A stretch of 64,000 nucleotides of DNA from Pseudomonadota bacterium (GCA_018240465.1 JAFEFS010000071.1:23544-87543), one strand, 5' to 3'; shown: positions 48,198 to 61,058, counted from the stretch's first letter. A program made the numbers and translations. Notes: a model not told the origin generated them from the sequence alone.

Positions 48198-48538
48198 CGA
48201 CGCGGCACGGCGCCCTTCGGCCCGATCTCCTCGGCCGAAACGCGATTTATCACGGTGTCGATCACGCGATCGCGCTCGAAATAGACCGTATAGTCGGCAT
48301 AGACCCAGCGGTTGATCGTCGGATGCCAGCGCGAATCGCCGCCGGCCGGAGCGAGTTTGCTCAGCGGCGCGCCGTACCGGTTTTCCACCTGCGCCATCGA
48401 CAGCCCGCGCGTGGGGGTGATGCGGCCGCTCTCTTGCTTGACGCGATCGATCAACAAGGTGTCGGCATGCGCGCCGCCGAAGGTGCCCAGAGCGAGCACG
48501 GCGGATGCCGCTAAGAGAAAAGGACGGTGCAGCGTCAT
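48194..48538 (-). CDS. Small secreted BamE/DUF2845-like protein
   Basis: A 114-residue protein with a signal peptide (about 1-25, HRPFLLAASAVLALGTFGGAHA) and no lipobox Cys. The mature part has GLSMAQVENRYGAP and a YTVYFERDRVIDTVI strand pair, the pattern of SmpA/OmlA (BamE)-like and DUF2845 folds. It probably acts in the periplasm. The start at 48538 follows the signal peptide. It overlaps aguA by four bases, an unexpected partner for polyamine enzymes. I cannot assign a function. Confidence 0.7.
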   Translation of the reverse strand: MTLHRPFLLAASAVLALGTFGGAHADTLLIDRVKQESGRITPTRGLSMAQVENRYGAPLSKLAPAGGDSRWHPTINRWVYADYTVYFERDRVIDTVINRVSAEEIGPKGAVPRR

Positions 48539-48652
48539 GGCGCATTCTCCACGTTGGCTATTCCATGCGATCGATGGTGCCAAGCCGGCATGACCGTTGC
48601 AATACCAGCAGTGCCAAGCGGCGCAATTGGTGAATCAGTGCAACCCGAAAAC

Positions 48653-48680
48653 GTGAAGGCCGCCACCAGGCGGCCTTCAC
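48653..48680 (-). terminator. Hairpin terminator after L36
   Basis: GTGAAGGCCGCC (48653-48664) and GGCGGCCTTCAC (48669-48680) form a perfect 12-base stem with a four-base loop, followed on the minus strand by TTTTC. It lies 36 bases after the L36 stop. Confidence 0.75.
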
Positions 48681-48715
48681 GGCAACGATCGGCTTGCGAG
48701 AGCCGAGCGACCGGG

Positions 48716-48841
48716 TCAGCGCTGGCGCGCCTTGAAACGCGGATTGCTCTTGCAGATCACAAACACTTTGCCGCGGCGGCGCACGACCTTGCAGTCGCGA
48801 TGACGCTGCTTGGCGGACTTGAGAGACGAAAGGACTTTCAT
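48716..48841 (-). CDS. rpmJ: Ribosomal protein L36, type B (zinc-free)
   Basis: A 41-residue protein too short for most gene finders. It begins [20 protein letters not shown] and ends [11 protein letters not shown], which matches the YkgO-like L36 paralogue. Only C17 and C30 are present, so the four-ligand zinc ribbon of normal L36 is missing. The paralogue replaces the zinc form under zinc starvation in many bacteria. A TACAAT box on the minus strand (48892-48887) may be the -10. Whether a zinc-binding copy exists elsewhere in the genome is unknown. Confidence 0.9.
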   Translation of the reverse strand: MKVLSSLKSAKQRHRDCKVVRRRGKVFVICKSNPRFKARQR

Positions 48842-49212
48842 GGGAATTTCCGAATATCAGGGCGGTACGGGCGAATACAGCCGCGCATTGTAGCGCAGGC
48901 TCGATCGATTCGTACAGCCTTATTTCGGGATTCCCGCATGAGCACCTCATCATGAACGTTCGTGAATGTATATTATGTAAAATATAATCAAAGCAACGTC
49001 ACGCTCAAAATGCCTCGTCCGAACGATATCGCTGTCACGGCATCCCCTAGTCGTCAGCGCACAATTCCGGTCTCCCGACGTCCAGAAGCTGGGCGCCGGT
49101 CGGCAGGCCTTCCACCACGCTGCGAACGATGATCGTGCCAGATACACGCGGCCGGACTGACGACATGTTGACGAAGCGTTCTGAGCCCCGGTCCCGCGAC
49201 CTGTTTGTCCGT
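48842..49212. promoter_or_regulatory. Intergenic region with AT-rich segment
   Basis: The spacer between L36 and the tRNA-Ser terminator. At 48960-48995 lies a striking AT-rich, partly palindromic segment (GTATATTATGTAAAATATAA) in otherwise GC-rich DNA, 120-150 bases upstream of L36. A regulator site such as a Zur box is possible but not demonstrated. A short minus-strand frame near 49047-49167 (beginning MSSVRPRVSG) might be a gene remnant. It has no recognisable domain and is not called. Confidence 0.35.
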
Positions 49213-49250
49213 GGAAACAAAAATGGGCCACCCGGCCCATTTTTGTTTCC
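49213..49250 (-). terminator. Long palindromic terminator after tRNA-Ser
   Basis: GGAAACAAAAATGGGCC (49213-49229) and GGCCCATTTTTGTTTCC (49234-49250) form a perfect 17-base stem with loop ACCC. It is 11 bases beyond the 3' end of tRNA-Ser. Confidence 0.85.
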
Positions 49251-49261
49251 TACTCGGTTTC

Positions 49262-49354
49262 TGGCGGAGAGAGAGGGATTCGAACCCTCGATAGAGCTTT
49301 TGACCCTATACTCCCTTAGCAGGGGAGCCCCTTCGGCCTCTCGGGCATCTCTCC
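49262..49354 (-). tRNA. tRNA-Ser (GCT)
   Basis: A 93-base type II tRNA with acceptor GGAGAGA/TCTCTCC, a long variable arm, T-arm GGTTCGAATCC and encoded CCA. The anticodon loop CTGCTAA gives GCT (Ser, AGC/AGU codons). It follows csrA, the arrangement seen in many gammaproteobacteria. Confidence 0.95.
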
Positions 49355-49467
49355 AGAATTTCTTCAGGCACCCCGGCGGCGCATCTGGCTGTTCCTCGTA
49401 CGCAACCAGACCATGCGGCTGCAAGAGCCGCATAAGATAGCCATTTCAGGCGCTCGGGTAAAGGGCT

Positions 49468-49671
49468 TCAGGAAGCTGGCGTCGGTGAATTGTCGCCTTG
49501 GTCCGAATGTTCGCGTTTGATGCGCTGGAAGATTTCCTCGCGATGGACCGCGACATCCTTCGGTGCGTTGATACCGATGCGGACCTGATTGCCCTTGACG
49601 CCGAGAACCGTCACGCTGACCGACTCTCCTATCATCAATGTTTCACCAACGCGACGGGTCAAGATAAGCAT
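49468..49671 (-). CDS. csrA: Carbon storage regulator CsrA
   Basis: A 67-residue RNA-binding dimer that represses or stabilises target mRNAs at GGA motifs. It has [15 protein letters not shown] with L4 and R6, and [11 protein letters not shown] with the RNA-contacting Arg (R44). A Ser/Pro-rich tail follows. The start at 49671 has a strong AAGGAG site; the frame extends upstream but without family sequence. It follows alaS and precedes tRNA-Ser, the usual order. A GacA/UvrY-type regulator, part of the pathway that controls Csr small RNAs, lies 26 kb away. Confidence 0.97.
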   Translation of the reverse strand: MLILTRRVGETLMIGESVSVTVLGVKGNQVRIGINAPKDVAVHREEIFQRIKREHSDQGDNSPTPAS

Positions 49672-49806
49672 AAGAATCTCCTTCAGCCAGTTCGTCGTTC
49701 CAAACGACTCAATGCGCAACATCAACCTTGACGGTACGCACACGGCAACGGCTCAAACACTGCGGGATTGACCCCCCGCTCCCCTTGGTGAGGACCAGCT
49801 TCCAGC

Positions 49807-49836
49807 GCGCAATCTTTCAGCAAAGATCGATTGCGC
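49807..49836. terminator. Hairpin between alaS and csrA
   Basis: GCGCAATC (49807-49814) pairs with GATTGCGC (49829-49836), with a TTT/AAA extension. It lies in the 256-base gap after alaS (minus), where alaS may end and a csrA promoter may lie. Termination is not certain because there is no T-run. Confidence 0.35.
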
Positions 49837-49927
49837 ATGGAGTGGTTCTATCAATCGATCGATACTAGCCCACGGCCACCAAGCATGCAATGAATCGGCA
49901 CTCATCGATCCATTTTATGTAAAAAAT

Positions 49928-53105
<3,178 letters not shown>

Positions 53106-53127
53106 TGAGAGGCGCCCCCTCACTCAA

Positions 53128-53158
53128 CCCTCTCCCCCGACTGTGCCGATGGAGAGGG
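53128..53158. repeat. CCCTCTCC...GGAGAGGG hairpin
   Basis: CCCTCTCC (53128-53135) and GGAGAGGG (53151-53158) lie between clpX and recX. The hairpin resembles the intergenic repeats near 3560 and 57090 and may act as a clpX terminator. Confidence 0.4.
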
Positions 53159-53169
53159 CTCTGGAAGGC

Positions 53170-54444
<1,275 letters not shown>

Positions 54445-54595
54445 GCCGGGCCCCGGTTCCTTTACAAAGAAATGTCAGTCGAAAGAATAGCATAGGCTGG
54501 CCGGATTGCCAGGCAATCCAGCGGATTCGGGTTTGCGCTGGCGGGAGCGACGAATCGCGCTGCCGCGCCCGATTTTCGTCAACGGCGACGGGAGT

Positions 54596-55231
54596 TTACG
54601 CCGTCTTGATCGACTCGACCGGGCGCGATTCGAGCACCGAGTCGATGAGGCCGTAGCTCTTGGCATCATCGGCGCTCATGAAACGGTCGCGCTCCATGTC
54701 GCGCTCGATCTGCTCGAGCGTCTGGCCGGTGTGCTTGACGTAGATGTTGTTCAGGCGATTGCGCAGATACAGGATCTCGCGTGCCTGGATCTCGATGTCG
54801 GTCGCCTGGCCCTGCGCTCCGCCCGACGGCTGGTGGATCATGATGCGCGAGTTCGGCAGCGCCAGGCGCTTGCCCTTGGCGCCGGCCATCAGCAGCAGCG
54901 AGGCCGCGCTGCAGGCCTGGCCCACGCACATCGTGCTGATGTCGCAGCGGACGTACTGCATCGTGTCGTAGATCGCCAACCCCGCGGTGACCACGCCGCC
55001 GGGGCTGTTGATGTACAAGTTGATGTCCTTCTCGGGGTTTTCCGATTCGAGAAACAGCAACTGCGCGACGATGACATTGGCCATGTAATCGTCGATCGGA
55101 CCGACGCAGAACACCACGCGCTCCTTGAGCAGGCGCGAGTAGATGTCGTAGGCGCGCTCACCGCGCGAGGTCTGTTCGACCACCATCGGCACGAGGTTGA
55201 GGCTGCGAATCGGTTCGACGGTGGAACTCAT
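54596..55231 (-). CDS. clpP: ATP-dependent Clp protease proteolytic subunit
   Basis: A 211-residue serine protease that forms a tetradecameric chamber. The catalytic triad is S108 ([10 protein letters not shown]), H133 (MIHQPSGG) and D182 (ERDRFMS), with spacing identical to E. coli ClpP. A variant of the active-site loop is seen: CSAAS in place of ASMGA. The start MSSTVEPI at 55231 is the family start; a 29-codon upstream extension overlaps a repeat element and is unlikely. The N-terminus resembles a short propeptide. Confidence 0.95.
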   Translation of the reverse strand: MSSTVEPIRSLNLVPMVVEQTSRGERAYDIYSRLLKERVVFCVGPIDDYMANVIVAQLLFLESENPEKDINLYINSPGGVVTAGLAIYDTMQYVRCDISTMCVGQACSAASLLLMAGAKGKRLALPNSRIMIHQPSGGAQGQATDIEIQAREILYLRNRLNNIYVKHTGQTLEQIERDMERDRFMSADDAKSYGLIDSVLESRPVESIKTA

Positions 55232-55258
55232 GGCGTGCTCCTCGAAGAGAATGCCTTG

Positions 55259-55317
55259 TTGAAAAGTGCGACCACGGGTGGTCGCTTCTGGATCTGCGCA
55301 ATCACGGACGGATCGCA
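55259..55317 (-). repeat. Paired-hairpin element A (tig-clpP gap)
   Basis: Contains the perfect stem GCGACCA-CGGG-TGGTCGC and a second, weaker CGCAATCACGGACGGATCGCA stem. It is about 75-80 percent alike, over 58-59 bases, to element B ahead of tig. It sits between the tig stop and the clpP start on the minus strand. Confidence 0.6.
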
Positions 55318-55321
55318 AAAA

Positions 55322-56626
55322 TCAGCTCGGACGCATTGCCTCGCCGAAGCTCAGCGCCTGCTCGGTGACCTTGGCGTGATCGGCAATCCAGTCGGCGACC
55401 TGATCTTCCATCACGCGGCTCTGCAGTCCGCCCATGAGTTGGGGGTCGCGCTGGTAAAGTTCAACCACACGCTCCGGCTCCTCGTAGGTCGAGGCAAACG
55501 ACGCCAGCGTTTCGGCGACGCGGCGGTTGTCGAGGCGGATGTCGTTCGCACGCGCAATCTCGCCGACCAACACACCGGCGGCAACACGGCGACGCGCGAT
55601 TTCAGTGTACGCTTCCGCGCCCGGGGCGCTCTGTCCCTGCTGCTTGGCCTGCTCCTGCGCCTGCTGCGCGAGCATCTGCGCCTCGCGCTCGATCATGCCC
55701 CGCGGTAACTCGATTTGCGGATAGGCATCGACGAGTTTGCCGACGACTTCGTTTTTCAGTCGTGCGGAAAGCATGCCCTTGAGTTCACGTTCGAGGTTGG
55801 CGCGCACATCGCTGCGGAACTTCTCGATACCGCCTTCGGCAATGCCGAACGCGCGGATGAAGGCCTCGTCGACTTCGGGCAGCTTCGATTCCTGGATGCG
55901 GATCAACCTTGCCTCGACCCTGGCATGGCGGCCAGCAAGCATCGGCTCGCGAAAATCGGCTGGGAAATCAACATCGACGTTCACCGTATCGCCCGTGGCA
56001 TGGCCGATCAGCGCGTCTTCGATGCCGGTCGTCATCGCGCCGGAGCCGATGATCGTGCCGACGCGATCGGCGCCTTCGGCCGGATGGCGGAAGCTGCCGC
56101 TCGCATCCGAACCCTGCGCCGAATACTCGAACAGGGCCATGTCGCCGGCCTGCGCGGCGCGCTCGACCGGCGCCCAGTCGCGGCGTTGCGCGCGCAGCGT
56201 CTCGATCATCGCGTCGACATCGGCATCGCTCACGCTGGCTGTGGCTTTGTTGATTTCGAGTTGGCTCACGTCGATGGCCCCGACTTCAGGCAGCACTTCG
56301 AAGCGGGCCGTGTATTCGATCTGACCGTCGCTGGGCTGGCCCGTGGTGTCGATCTCGGGCGCCATCGCCGGACGCAGATTCTCCTTGCCCACCGCTTCGT
56401 TGAAGCTGTTGCGGATCAGCTCGGAAATGGCTTCGCCGCGCACCTGCGGGCCGAAGCGCTGCTCGATCACCTTGGGCGGAATCTTGCCGGGGCGGAAGCC
56501 CTTCAGGCGCACGCTGCGCGCGACTTCGGCAAGGCGCGCCTTGACCTGTGATTCGTATTGGTCGGCAGGAACGCGGATGGTGAGTTTGCGTTCGAGTTTG
56601 CCCAGGTTTTCGACGGAGACTTGCAT
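55322..56626 (-). CDS. tig: Trigger factor
   Basis: A 434-residue ribosome-bound chaperone and peptidyl-prolyl isomerase that meets nascent chains. It has the N-terminal ribosome-binding domain with the GFRPGKIP signature (VRLKGFRPGKIPPKVIEQ), a FKBP-like PPIase domain (about 150-240) and a long helical C-terminal substrate domain. The start MQVSVENLGKLERK at 56626 is conserved; nine extra upstream codons are unlikely. It precedes clpP, as usual. Confidence 0.95.
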   Translation of the reverse strand: MQVSVENLGKLERKLTIRVPADQYESQVKARLAEVARSVRLKGFRPGKIPPKVIEQRFGPQVRGEAISELIRNSFNEAVGKENLRPAMAPEIDTTGQPSDGQIEYTARFEVLPEVGAIDVSQLEINKATASVSDADVDAMIETLRAQRRDWAPVERAAQAGDMALFEYSAQGSDASGSFRHPAEGADRVGTIIGSGAMTTGIEDALIGHATGDTVNVDVDFPADFREPMLAGRHARVEARLIRIQESKLPEVDEAFIRAFGIAEGGIEKFRSDVRANLERELKGMLSARLKNEVVGKLVDAYPQIELPRGMIEREAQMLAQQAQEQAKQQGQSAPGAEAYTEIARRRVAAGVLVGEIARANDIRLDNRRVAETLASFASTYEEPERVVELYQRDPQLMGGLQSRVMEDQVADWIADHAKVTEQALSFGEAMRPS

Positions 56627-56670
56627 ACAAATCCTCAGTTTTTCCACCGCCACGAAACGAGCGGTTTCTA

Positions 56671-56728
56671 TTGAAAAGTGCGGCCAGTAATGGTCGCTTT
56701 TTGATTCTCGCGATCACGGATGATCGCA
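56671..56728 (-). repeat. Paired-hairpin element B (tRNA-Leu to tig gap)
   Basis: Related to element A. It contains GCGGCCA-GTAA-TGGTCGC (one G-U pair) and the perfect GCGATCA-CGGA-TGATCGC. It lies 12 bases after tRNA-Leu and about 45 bases upstream of the tig start on the minus strand. Confidence 0.6.
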
Positions 56729-56739
56729 CAGGTTAAGTG

Positions 56740-56821
56740 TGCGAACGGAGAGACTCGAACTCTCACGGGTTGCCCCGCTGGAACCTAAATCCAGTGCGTC
56801 TACCAGTTCCGCCACGTTCGC
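56740..56821 (-). tRNA. tRNA-Leu (TAG)
   Basis: Type II tRNA with acceptor GCGAACG/CGTTCGC and a long variable arm. The loop TTTAGGT gives anticodon TAG (Leu). The 3' end is followed by CAC rather than an encoded CCA, so CCA must be added by nucleotidyltransferase. The last of five tRNAs in the cluster on this strand. Confidence 0.92.
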
Positions 56822-56960
56822 CCGGCTTCTATCCAATGGTGCACGAGGCGCGAAGGCCGTCGGCTCGGTCGTCGTCAGCATATTCTGAAGATTGTGGCCG
56901 AAGCCGAAGCGCGCACCGTGGATGGCGCCTATGATCGCCGATTCGCTTCGGGGGGAAAAG

Positions 56961-57036
56961 TGGTGGGCCGTCTAGGATTCGAACCTAGGACCAAGAGATT
57001 AAGAGTCTCCTGCTCTACCAACTGAGCTAACGGCCC
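56961..57036 (-). tRNA. tRNA-Lys (CTT)
   Basis: A 76-base tRNA with acceptor GGGCCGT/ACGGCCC and encoded CCA. The anticodon loop CTCTTAA gives CTT (Lys, AAG). It is part of the Pro-Arg-His-Lys-Leu cluster. Confidence 0.93.
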
Positions 57037-57079
57037 CCCGTTTCAACCATATGATGCTGTCGCGCGCAGCGCGACGATC

Positions 57080-57130
57080 ACTCCCCTTTCCTCTGGCGGG
57101 ATGAGGGTGCGGGGTGAGGGTACCCCCGCA
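57080..57130. repeat. CCCTTTCCTCTGGCGGGATGAGGGTG repeat
   Basis: A GC-rich unit between tRNA-Lys and tRNA-His (CCTCTGGCGGGATGAGG and repeated GAGGGTR). It resembles the intergenic repeat at 3541-3690. No gene is evident. Confidence 0.35.
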
Positions 57131-57151
57131 AAAACGACCTGCCCGAAAAAC

Positions 57152-57229
57152 TGGGGTGGATGATGGGACTCGAACCCACGACAACCGGAATCACAATCCG
57201 GTACTCTAACCAACTGAGCTACACCCACC
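57152..57229 (-). tRNA. tRNA-His (GTG)
   Basis: tRNA with acceptor GGTGGGTG/CATCCACC including the histidine-specific G at position -1, and encoded CCA. The loop TTGTGAT gives GTG (His). Confidence 0.93.
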
Positions 57230-57297
57230 ACCGAGCCGGTGATTGTAGCGCATTTCGCGGGTCGATTTACAACAATCGCCCCATCAACTTCTTGCAC

Positions 57298-57374
57298 TGG
57301 CGCGCCCGGAGGGAATCGAACCCCCAACCCCGGACTTAGAAGGTCCGTGCTCTATCCGGTTGAGCTACGGGCGC
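57298..57374 (-). tRNA. tRNA-Arg (TCT)
   Basis: A 77-base tRNA with acceptor GCGCCCG/CGGGCGC and encoded CCA. The anticodon loop CTTCTAA gives TCT (Arg, AGA/AGG). Confidence 0.94.
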
Positions 57375-57484
57375 ATCCGGGCAGTGTAGCGCTTCCCGCC
57401 CCGCCGAAATCCAGACATCGGAAATCAGGAGCGGAGACGAGTCGTGGAAAATTGCCGCGAGCGGCGCTTTTCCAAACTCATCAG

Positions 57485-57561
57485 TGGTCGGGGCAGAGGG
57501 ATTCGAACTCTCGACATCCAGCTCCCAAAGCTGGCGCTCTACCAGGCTGAGCTATGCCCCG
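57485..57561 (-). tRNA. tRNA-Pro (TGG)
   Basis: A 77-base tRNA with acceptor CGGGGCA/TGCCCCG and encoded CCA. The loop TTTGGGA gives TGG (Pro). It is the first tRNA of the cluster after the promoter at 57594-57622. Confidence 0.94.
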
Positions 57562-57593
57562 ACGCTTGCGCAGCGCGCCTTGCAAGGGCGTGC

Positions 57594-57622
57594 ATGGTAA
57601 GAGCGCGCGGCGATCGAGTCAA
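57594..57622 (-). promoter_or_regulatory. Strong promoter of the tRNA cluster
   Basis: On the minus strand TTGACT (57622-57617) and TACCAT (57599-57594), 17 bases apart. A GC-rich discriminator (GCACGCCC) follows, as expected for stable-RNA promoters under stringent control. The region 57562-57785 is otherwise non-coding. Confidence 0.7.
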
Positions 57623-57785
57623 CGCATGGCCTCGGCCGCAGCGGCGCAAGGGGGAACGTTGGTCAACCTGCCGTGCCCGATCGTTTGCGCGCCGCAGTCG
57701 ATCAGAAGTTCCTGAGGCCATACGCATGGCACTCGCCGAAGCCCTGCGCTAGCATCGTGGCCGTTTTCAGAAGTGGAGCGGGATA

Positions 57786-58475
57786 ATGAACATTCAAGGC
57801 AAGCGGATCGCGGTCACTGGCGCGGCCGGCAGCCTCGGCGCTGCGATCGTACGCGCGGCCCTCGATGCGGGAGCCGTGGTTGCGGCTATCGACCATGCAT
57901 CGTCTTTCGCCCTGGATTCGAAGAATCTGCATGAGTTCGGCGGTGTCGATCTGTCTTCGTCCGCTGCCACGGAAGAAACGTTCAACGCGGTGGGTGAAAA
58001 ACTCGGTGGTCTCGACGCGCTGGTCAATGTCGCCGGCACGTTCCGCTGGGAGAAAGTCGAAGGCGGCAAGCTCGCGACCTGGGACCTGCTGTTCAACGTC
58101 AACCTGCGCACCGCGGTCGCCTCCTGCATGGCTGCCCTGCCGCTGCTCAAGCAAGGCCAATCGGGCCGCATCATCAATATCGGAGCGGCCGGTGCGGTCA
58201 AGGCTGGCGCGGGCATGGGCGCGTACGCCGCGTCGAAGGCCGGCGTGTTCAAGTTGACCGAGTCGCTGGCCGAGGAACTCAAGGATCAAGGCATCACCGT
58301 CAACTCGATCCTGCCGACCACGATCGACACGCCGGCCAACCGCATGGACATGCCCGATGCGGATTTCTCGCGCTGGGTGAAACCCGCGCAGATTGCCGAC
58401 GTCATCCTGTTTCTGCTCTCGGATCAGGCACAGGCCGTCACAGGCGCGCTGATCCCCATCGCGGGTCGCACCTGA
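57786..58475 (+). CDS. Short-chain dehydrogenase/reductase
   Basis: A 229-residue classical SDR. The cofactor loop is TGAAGSLG (residues 11-18), NVAGTF replaces the usual NNAG, and Y147-x3-K151 (YAASK) is the catalytic pair. The conserved Ser lies in the strand before (INIGAAGAV), where Ser is replaced by Ala or Gly residues, so catalysis may be altered. Substrate unknown. It lies between the tRNA cluster (divergent) and malate synthase, and is shorter than the usual 245-255. Confidence 0.8.
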   Translation: MNIQGKRIAVTGAAGSLGAAIVRAALDAGAVVAAIDHASSFALDSKNLHEFGGVDLSSSAATEETFNAVGEKLGGLDALVNVAGTFRWEKVEGGKLATWDLLFNVNLRTAVASCMAALPLLKQGQSGRIINIGAAGAVKAGAGMGAYAASKAGVFKLTESLAEELKDQGITVNSILPTTIDTPANRMDMPDADFSRWVKPAQIADVILFLLSDQAQAVTGALIPIAGRT

Positions 58476-58574
58476 TTGTCACAAAGGACGATGTCGCCCG
58501 CGCGTCGTGGCAGCTAGAGTAAAGCATCGAATTTTCCCCCGTACTTTTCCCTTCCCCTCGTTACCAGGACTTTC

Positions 58575-60176
58575 ATGGCCCCGCCCACCCTCCCTCCCGG
58601 CGTTGCGATCAACGCCCCGCTGCATTCCCGTTTCGACGAAATTCTGACCCACGATGCGCTGGGGTTTGCGGCCAAGCTGCATCGGGCCTTCGAGCCGCGC
58701 CGCCAGGAACTGCTCAAGGCCCGTATCGCGCGCCAGGCACGCTTCGACGCCGGCGAGATGCCGGACTTCCTGCCCGAGACGAAACACGTGCGCGACGGCG
58801 ACTGGAAGATCGCGCCGCTGCCGAAGGCGCTCGTATGCCGCCGCGTCGAGATCACCGGTCCGGTCGAACGCAAGATGATCATCAATGCGTTCAACTCGGG
58901 CGCGGACTCGTACATGACCGACTTCGAGGACTCGAACAGCCCGAACTGGTTCAACCAGATCCAGGGCCAGGTCAATCTGTACGATGCGATCCGCGGCACG
59001 ATCAGCCATACCAACGAAGCCGGCAAGGTCTACAAGCTCAACGACAAGATCGCGACCTTGCAGATCCGTCCGCGCGGCTGGCATCTCGACGAAAAGCATG
59101 TGACCGTCGACGGCCAGCGCATCTCCGGCGGCATCTTCGATTTCGCGCTCGTCTTCTTCCACAACGCGAAAGAGCAGATTGCGCGCGGCTTCGGCCCGTT
59201 CTACTACCTGCCGAAGCTGGAAAGTCATCTCGAGGCGCGGCTGTGGAACGACATCTTCGTTCTGGCGCAGAAGGAACTCGGCATTGCGCAGGGCTCGATC
59301 AAGGCGACCGTGCTGCTCGAAACCATCCTCGCCACGTTCGAGATGGAGGAAATCCTCTACGAACTGCGCGAGCACTCGGCCGGCCTCAACGCCGGACGCT
59401 GGGACTACATCTTCAGCGCGATCAAGAAATTCAGGAACAAGCCGGGCTTCTGCCTCGCCAACCGCGCAGCGATCAACATGGAAGTGCCGTTCATGCGCGC
59501 CTACGCGCTCGCACTCGTGCAGGCCTGCCACAAGCGCGGCGCGCCGGCGATCGGCGGCATGGCCGCGCTGATTCCGATCAAGGGCGACACGGCCGCGAAC
59601 GAGAAAGCGCTCGCCGGCGTGCGCCACGACAAGAAGCGCGATGCGAATGACGGTTTCGACGGCGGCTGGATCGCGCATCCGGGTCTCGTGCAGATCGCGA
59701 TGGAGGAATTCGTCGCCGTGCTTGGCGATCGCCCCAATCAGTGGGGCAGGCAACGCGACGAGAAAATCGCCGCCGCCGATTTCCTCAATTTCGTGCCCGA
59801 GGCGCCGATCACCGAAGCGGGTCTGCGCAACAACATCAATGTCGGCATTCACTACCTCGGCAGTTGGCTCGCCGGCAACGGCTGCGTGCCGATCCACAAC
59901 CTCATGGAGGACGCCGCGACCGCGGAGATTTCGCGCTCGCAGGTCTGGCAATGGGTGGTCAGCGACAAGGGCGTGCTCGACGACGGGCGCAAGGTCGACG
60001 CAGCGCTCGTGCGCACGTTGATTCCGGAGGAACTGGCCAAGGTCAAGGCGACCGTCATGGCGCAGGGCGAGAAGGTCGATACCTACGAACAGGCCGCGAA
60101 GATTTTCGAGGAGATGGCGCTGTCGAAGAACTTCCCCGAATTCCTGACCCTGCCGCTCTACGAAGCGATGGCATAG
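58575..60176 (+). CDS. aceB: Malate synthase A
   Basis: Condenses glyoxylate with acetyl-CoA to malate in the glyoxylate shunt. The 533-residue enzyme has MTDFEDSNSPNW and QIRPRGWHLDEKH (Arg and acidic catalytic residues), GPFYYLPKLESHLEARLWND, and ETILATFEMEEILYELREHS. Length is normal for the A isoform. Isocitrate lyase (aceA) is not directly downstream; a NYN-domain gene follows on the other strand. Growth on acetate or fatty acids is the expected role. Confidence 0.95.
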   Translation: MAPPTLPPGVAINAPLHSRFDEILTHDALGFAAKLHRAFEPRRQELLKARIARQARFDAGEMPDFLPETKHVRDGDWKIAPLPKALVCRRVEITGPVERKMIINAFNSGADSYMTDFEDSNSPNWFNQIQGQVNLYDAIRGTISHTNEAGKVYKLNDKIATLQIRPRGWHLDEKHVTVDGQRISGGIFDFALVFFHNAKEQIARGFGPFYYLPKLESHLEARLWNDIFVLAQKELGIAQGSIKATVLLETILATFEMEEILYELREHSAGLNAGRWDYIFSAIKKFRNKPGFCLANRAAINMEVPFMRAYALALVQACHKRGAPAIGGMAALIPIKGDTAANEKALAGVRHDKKRDANDGFDGGWIAHPGLVQIAMEEFVAVLGDRPNQWGRQRDEKIAAADFLNFVPEAPITEAGLRNNINVGIHYLGSWLAGNGCVPIHNLMEDAATAEISRSQVWQWVVSDKGVLDDGRKVDAALVRTLIPEELAKVKATVMAQGEKVDTYEQAAKIFEEMALSKNFPEFLTLPLYEAMA

Positions 60177-60181
60177 CACTT

Positions 60182-60213
60182 CGTCATTCCGGCTTTCGCC
60201 GGGATGACGAGCA
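60182..60213. repeat. REP-like palindrome after aceB
   Basis: CGTCATTCCGGC-TTTC-GCCGGGATGACG lies between aceB and the convergent NYN gene. It is the same family as the units at 1648, 4016 and 46181, and may serve as a transcript end. Confidence 0.65.
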
Positions 60214-60230
60214 AGGTCTACTTGCGGTTG

Positions 60231-61058
60231 CTAGGCTTTATCGTCCGCCGTATCGATGATGCGGTAGTTGCCGGACTTCTCTTCTCGTTCGAGCTTGAGA
60301 AGTCCACGCTTCCTGCCTTCTTCGAGCAGCGCACCGAACGACTTGAAGCCGTAGTAGCTTTCGTTGAACCCCGGATTGCGGCGTTTCACCGCCTGCTTGA
60401 CCATCGAACCCCAGATCGTTTCGCCTTCGTCACGCTCCTCGATCAGTGCATCGATCGTTTCGACCACGAGATCGAGCGCCTCCTGTCTTTTCACCGCTTC
60501 GCGATCCTGCGCGGCTGCCGGTGCCGCGGCTTTCGCCGCTTTCTCTTCGGTCTTCTTCCTTGGTGCCTGCGTCTGGCGCTTCTTCTGCACACGCACCAGA
60601 TCGTCGTAGTAGATGAATTCGTCGCAGTTGGCGATCAGCAGTTCCGAGGTCGAGTTCTTCACGCCGACGCCGATCACGAGCTTGTTGTTCTCGCGCAGCT
60701 TGCTGACCAGCGGCGAGAAATCCGAATCGCCGCTGAGGATGACGAAGGTGTCGACGTGGGCCTTGGTGTAGCACAGGTCGAGCGCATCGACGACCATGCG
60801 GATGTCCGCCGAATTCTTGCCCGACTGGCTGACGTGCGGCACCTCGATCAACTCGAACGAGGCGTAGTGCATCGCCGGGCGGAATTCCTTGTAGCGCTCC
60901 CAGTCGCAGTACGCCTTCTTCACCACGATGCTGCCCTTGAGCAGCAGGCGCTCGAGCACCTTGGTGATGTCGAACTTCTCGTACTTCGCCTCGCGCACGC
61001 CGAGCGCGAGGTTCTCGAAGTCGCAGAACAGTGCGAGATTGCGAGTTTCTGTCTGCAT
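60231..61058 (-). CDS. NYN domain protein with LOTUS/OST-HTH domain
   Basis: A 275-residue protein with a PIN-like NYN nuclease domain (about 1-150). Acidic metal-binding positions are visible: CDFENL, KNSADIRMVVDALDL and LSGDSDFSPLV. A Lys/Ala-rich linker with TEEKAAKAAA follows, then a C-terminal OST-HTH/LOTUS RNA-binding domain (WGSMVKQAVKRRNPGFNESYYGFKSFGALLEEG). Such proteins probably cut or bind RNA, but the target is unknown. Start MQTETRNLALF at 61058 matches the family. It is near tRNA-Arg and lies downstream of that gene's terminator on the same strand. Confidence 0.82.
   Translation of the reverse strand: MQTETRNLALFCDFENLALGVREAKYEKFDITKVLERLLLKGSIVVKKAYCDWERYKEFRPAMHYASFELIEVPHVSQSGKNSADIRMVVDALDLCYTKAHVDTFVILSGDSDFSPLVSKLRENNKLVIGVGVKNSTSELLIANCDEFIYYDDLVRVQKKRQTQAPRKKTEEKAAKAAAPAAAQDREAVKRQEALDLVVETIDALIEERDEGETIWGSMVKQAVKRRNPGFNESYYGFKSFGALLEEGRKRGLLKLEREEKSGNYRIIDTADDKA

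Noticed and set aside
48950..49240. Short minus-strand frames between L36 and tRNA-Ser
   Set aside because: No start signal or recognisable domain, and overlaps the terminator. At most a decayed fragment.
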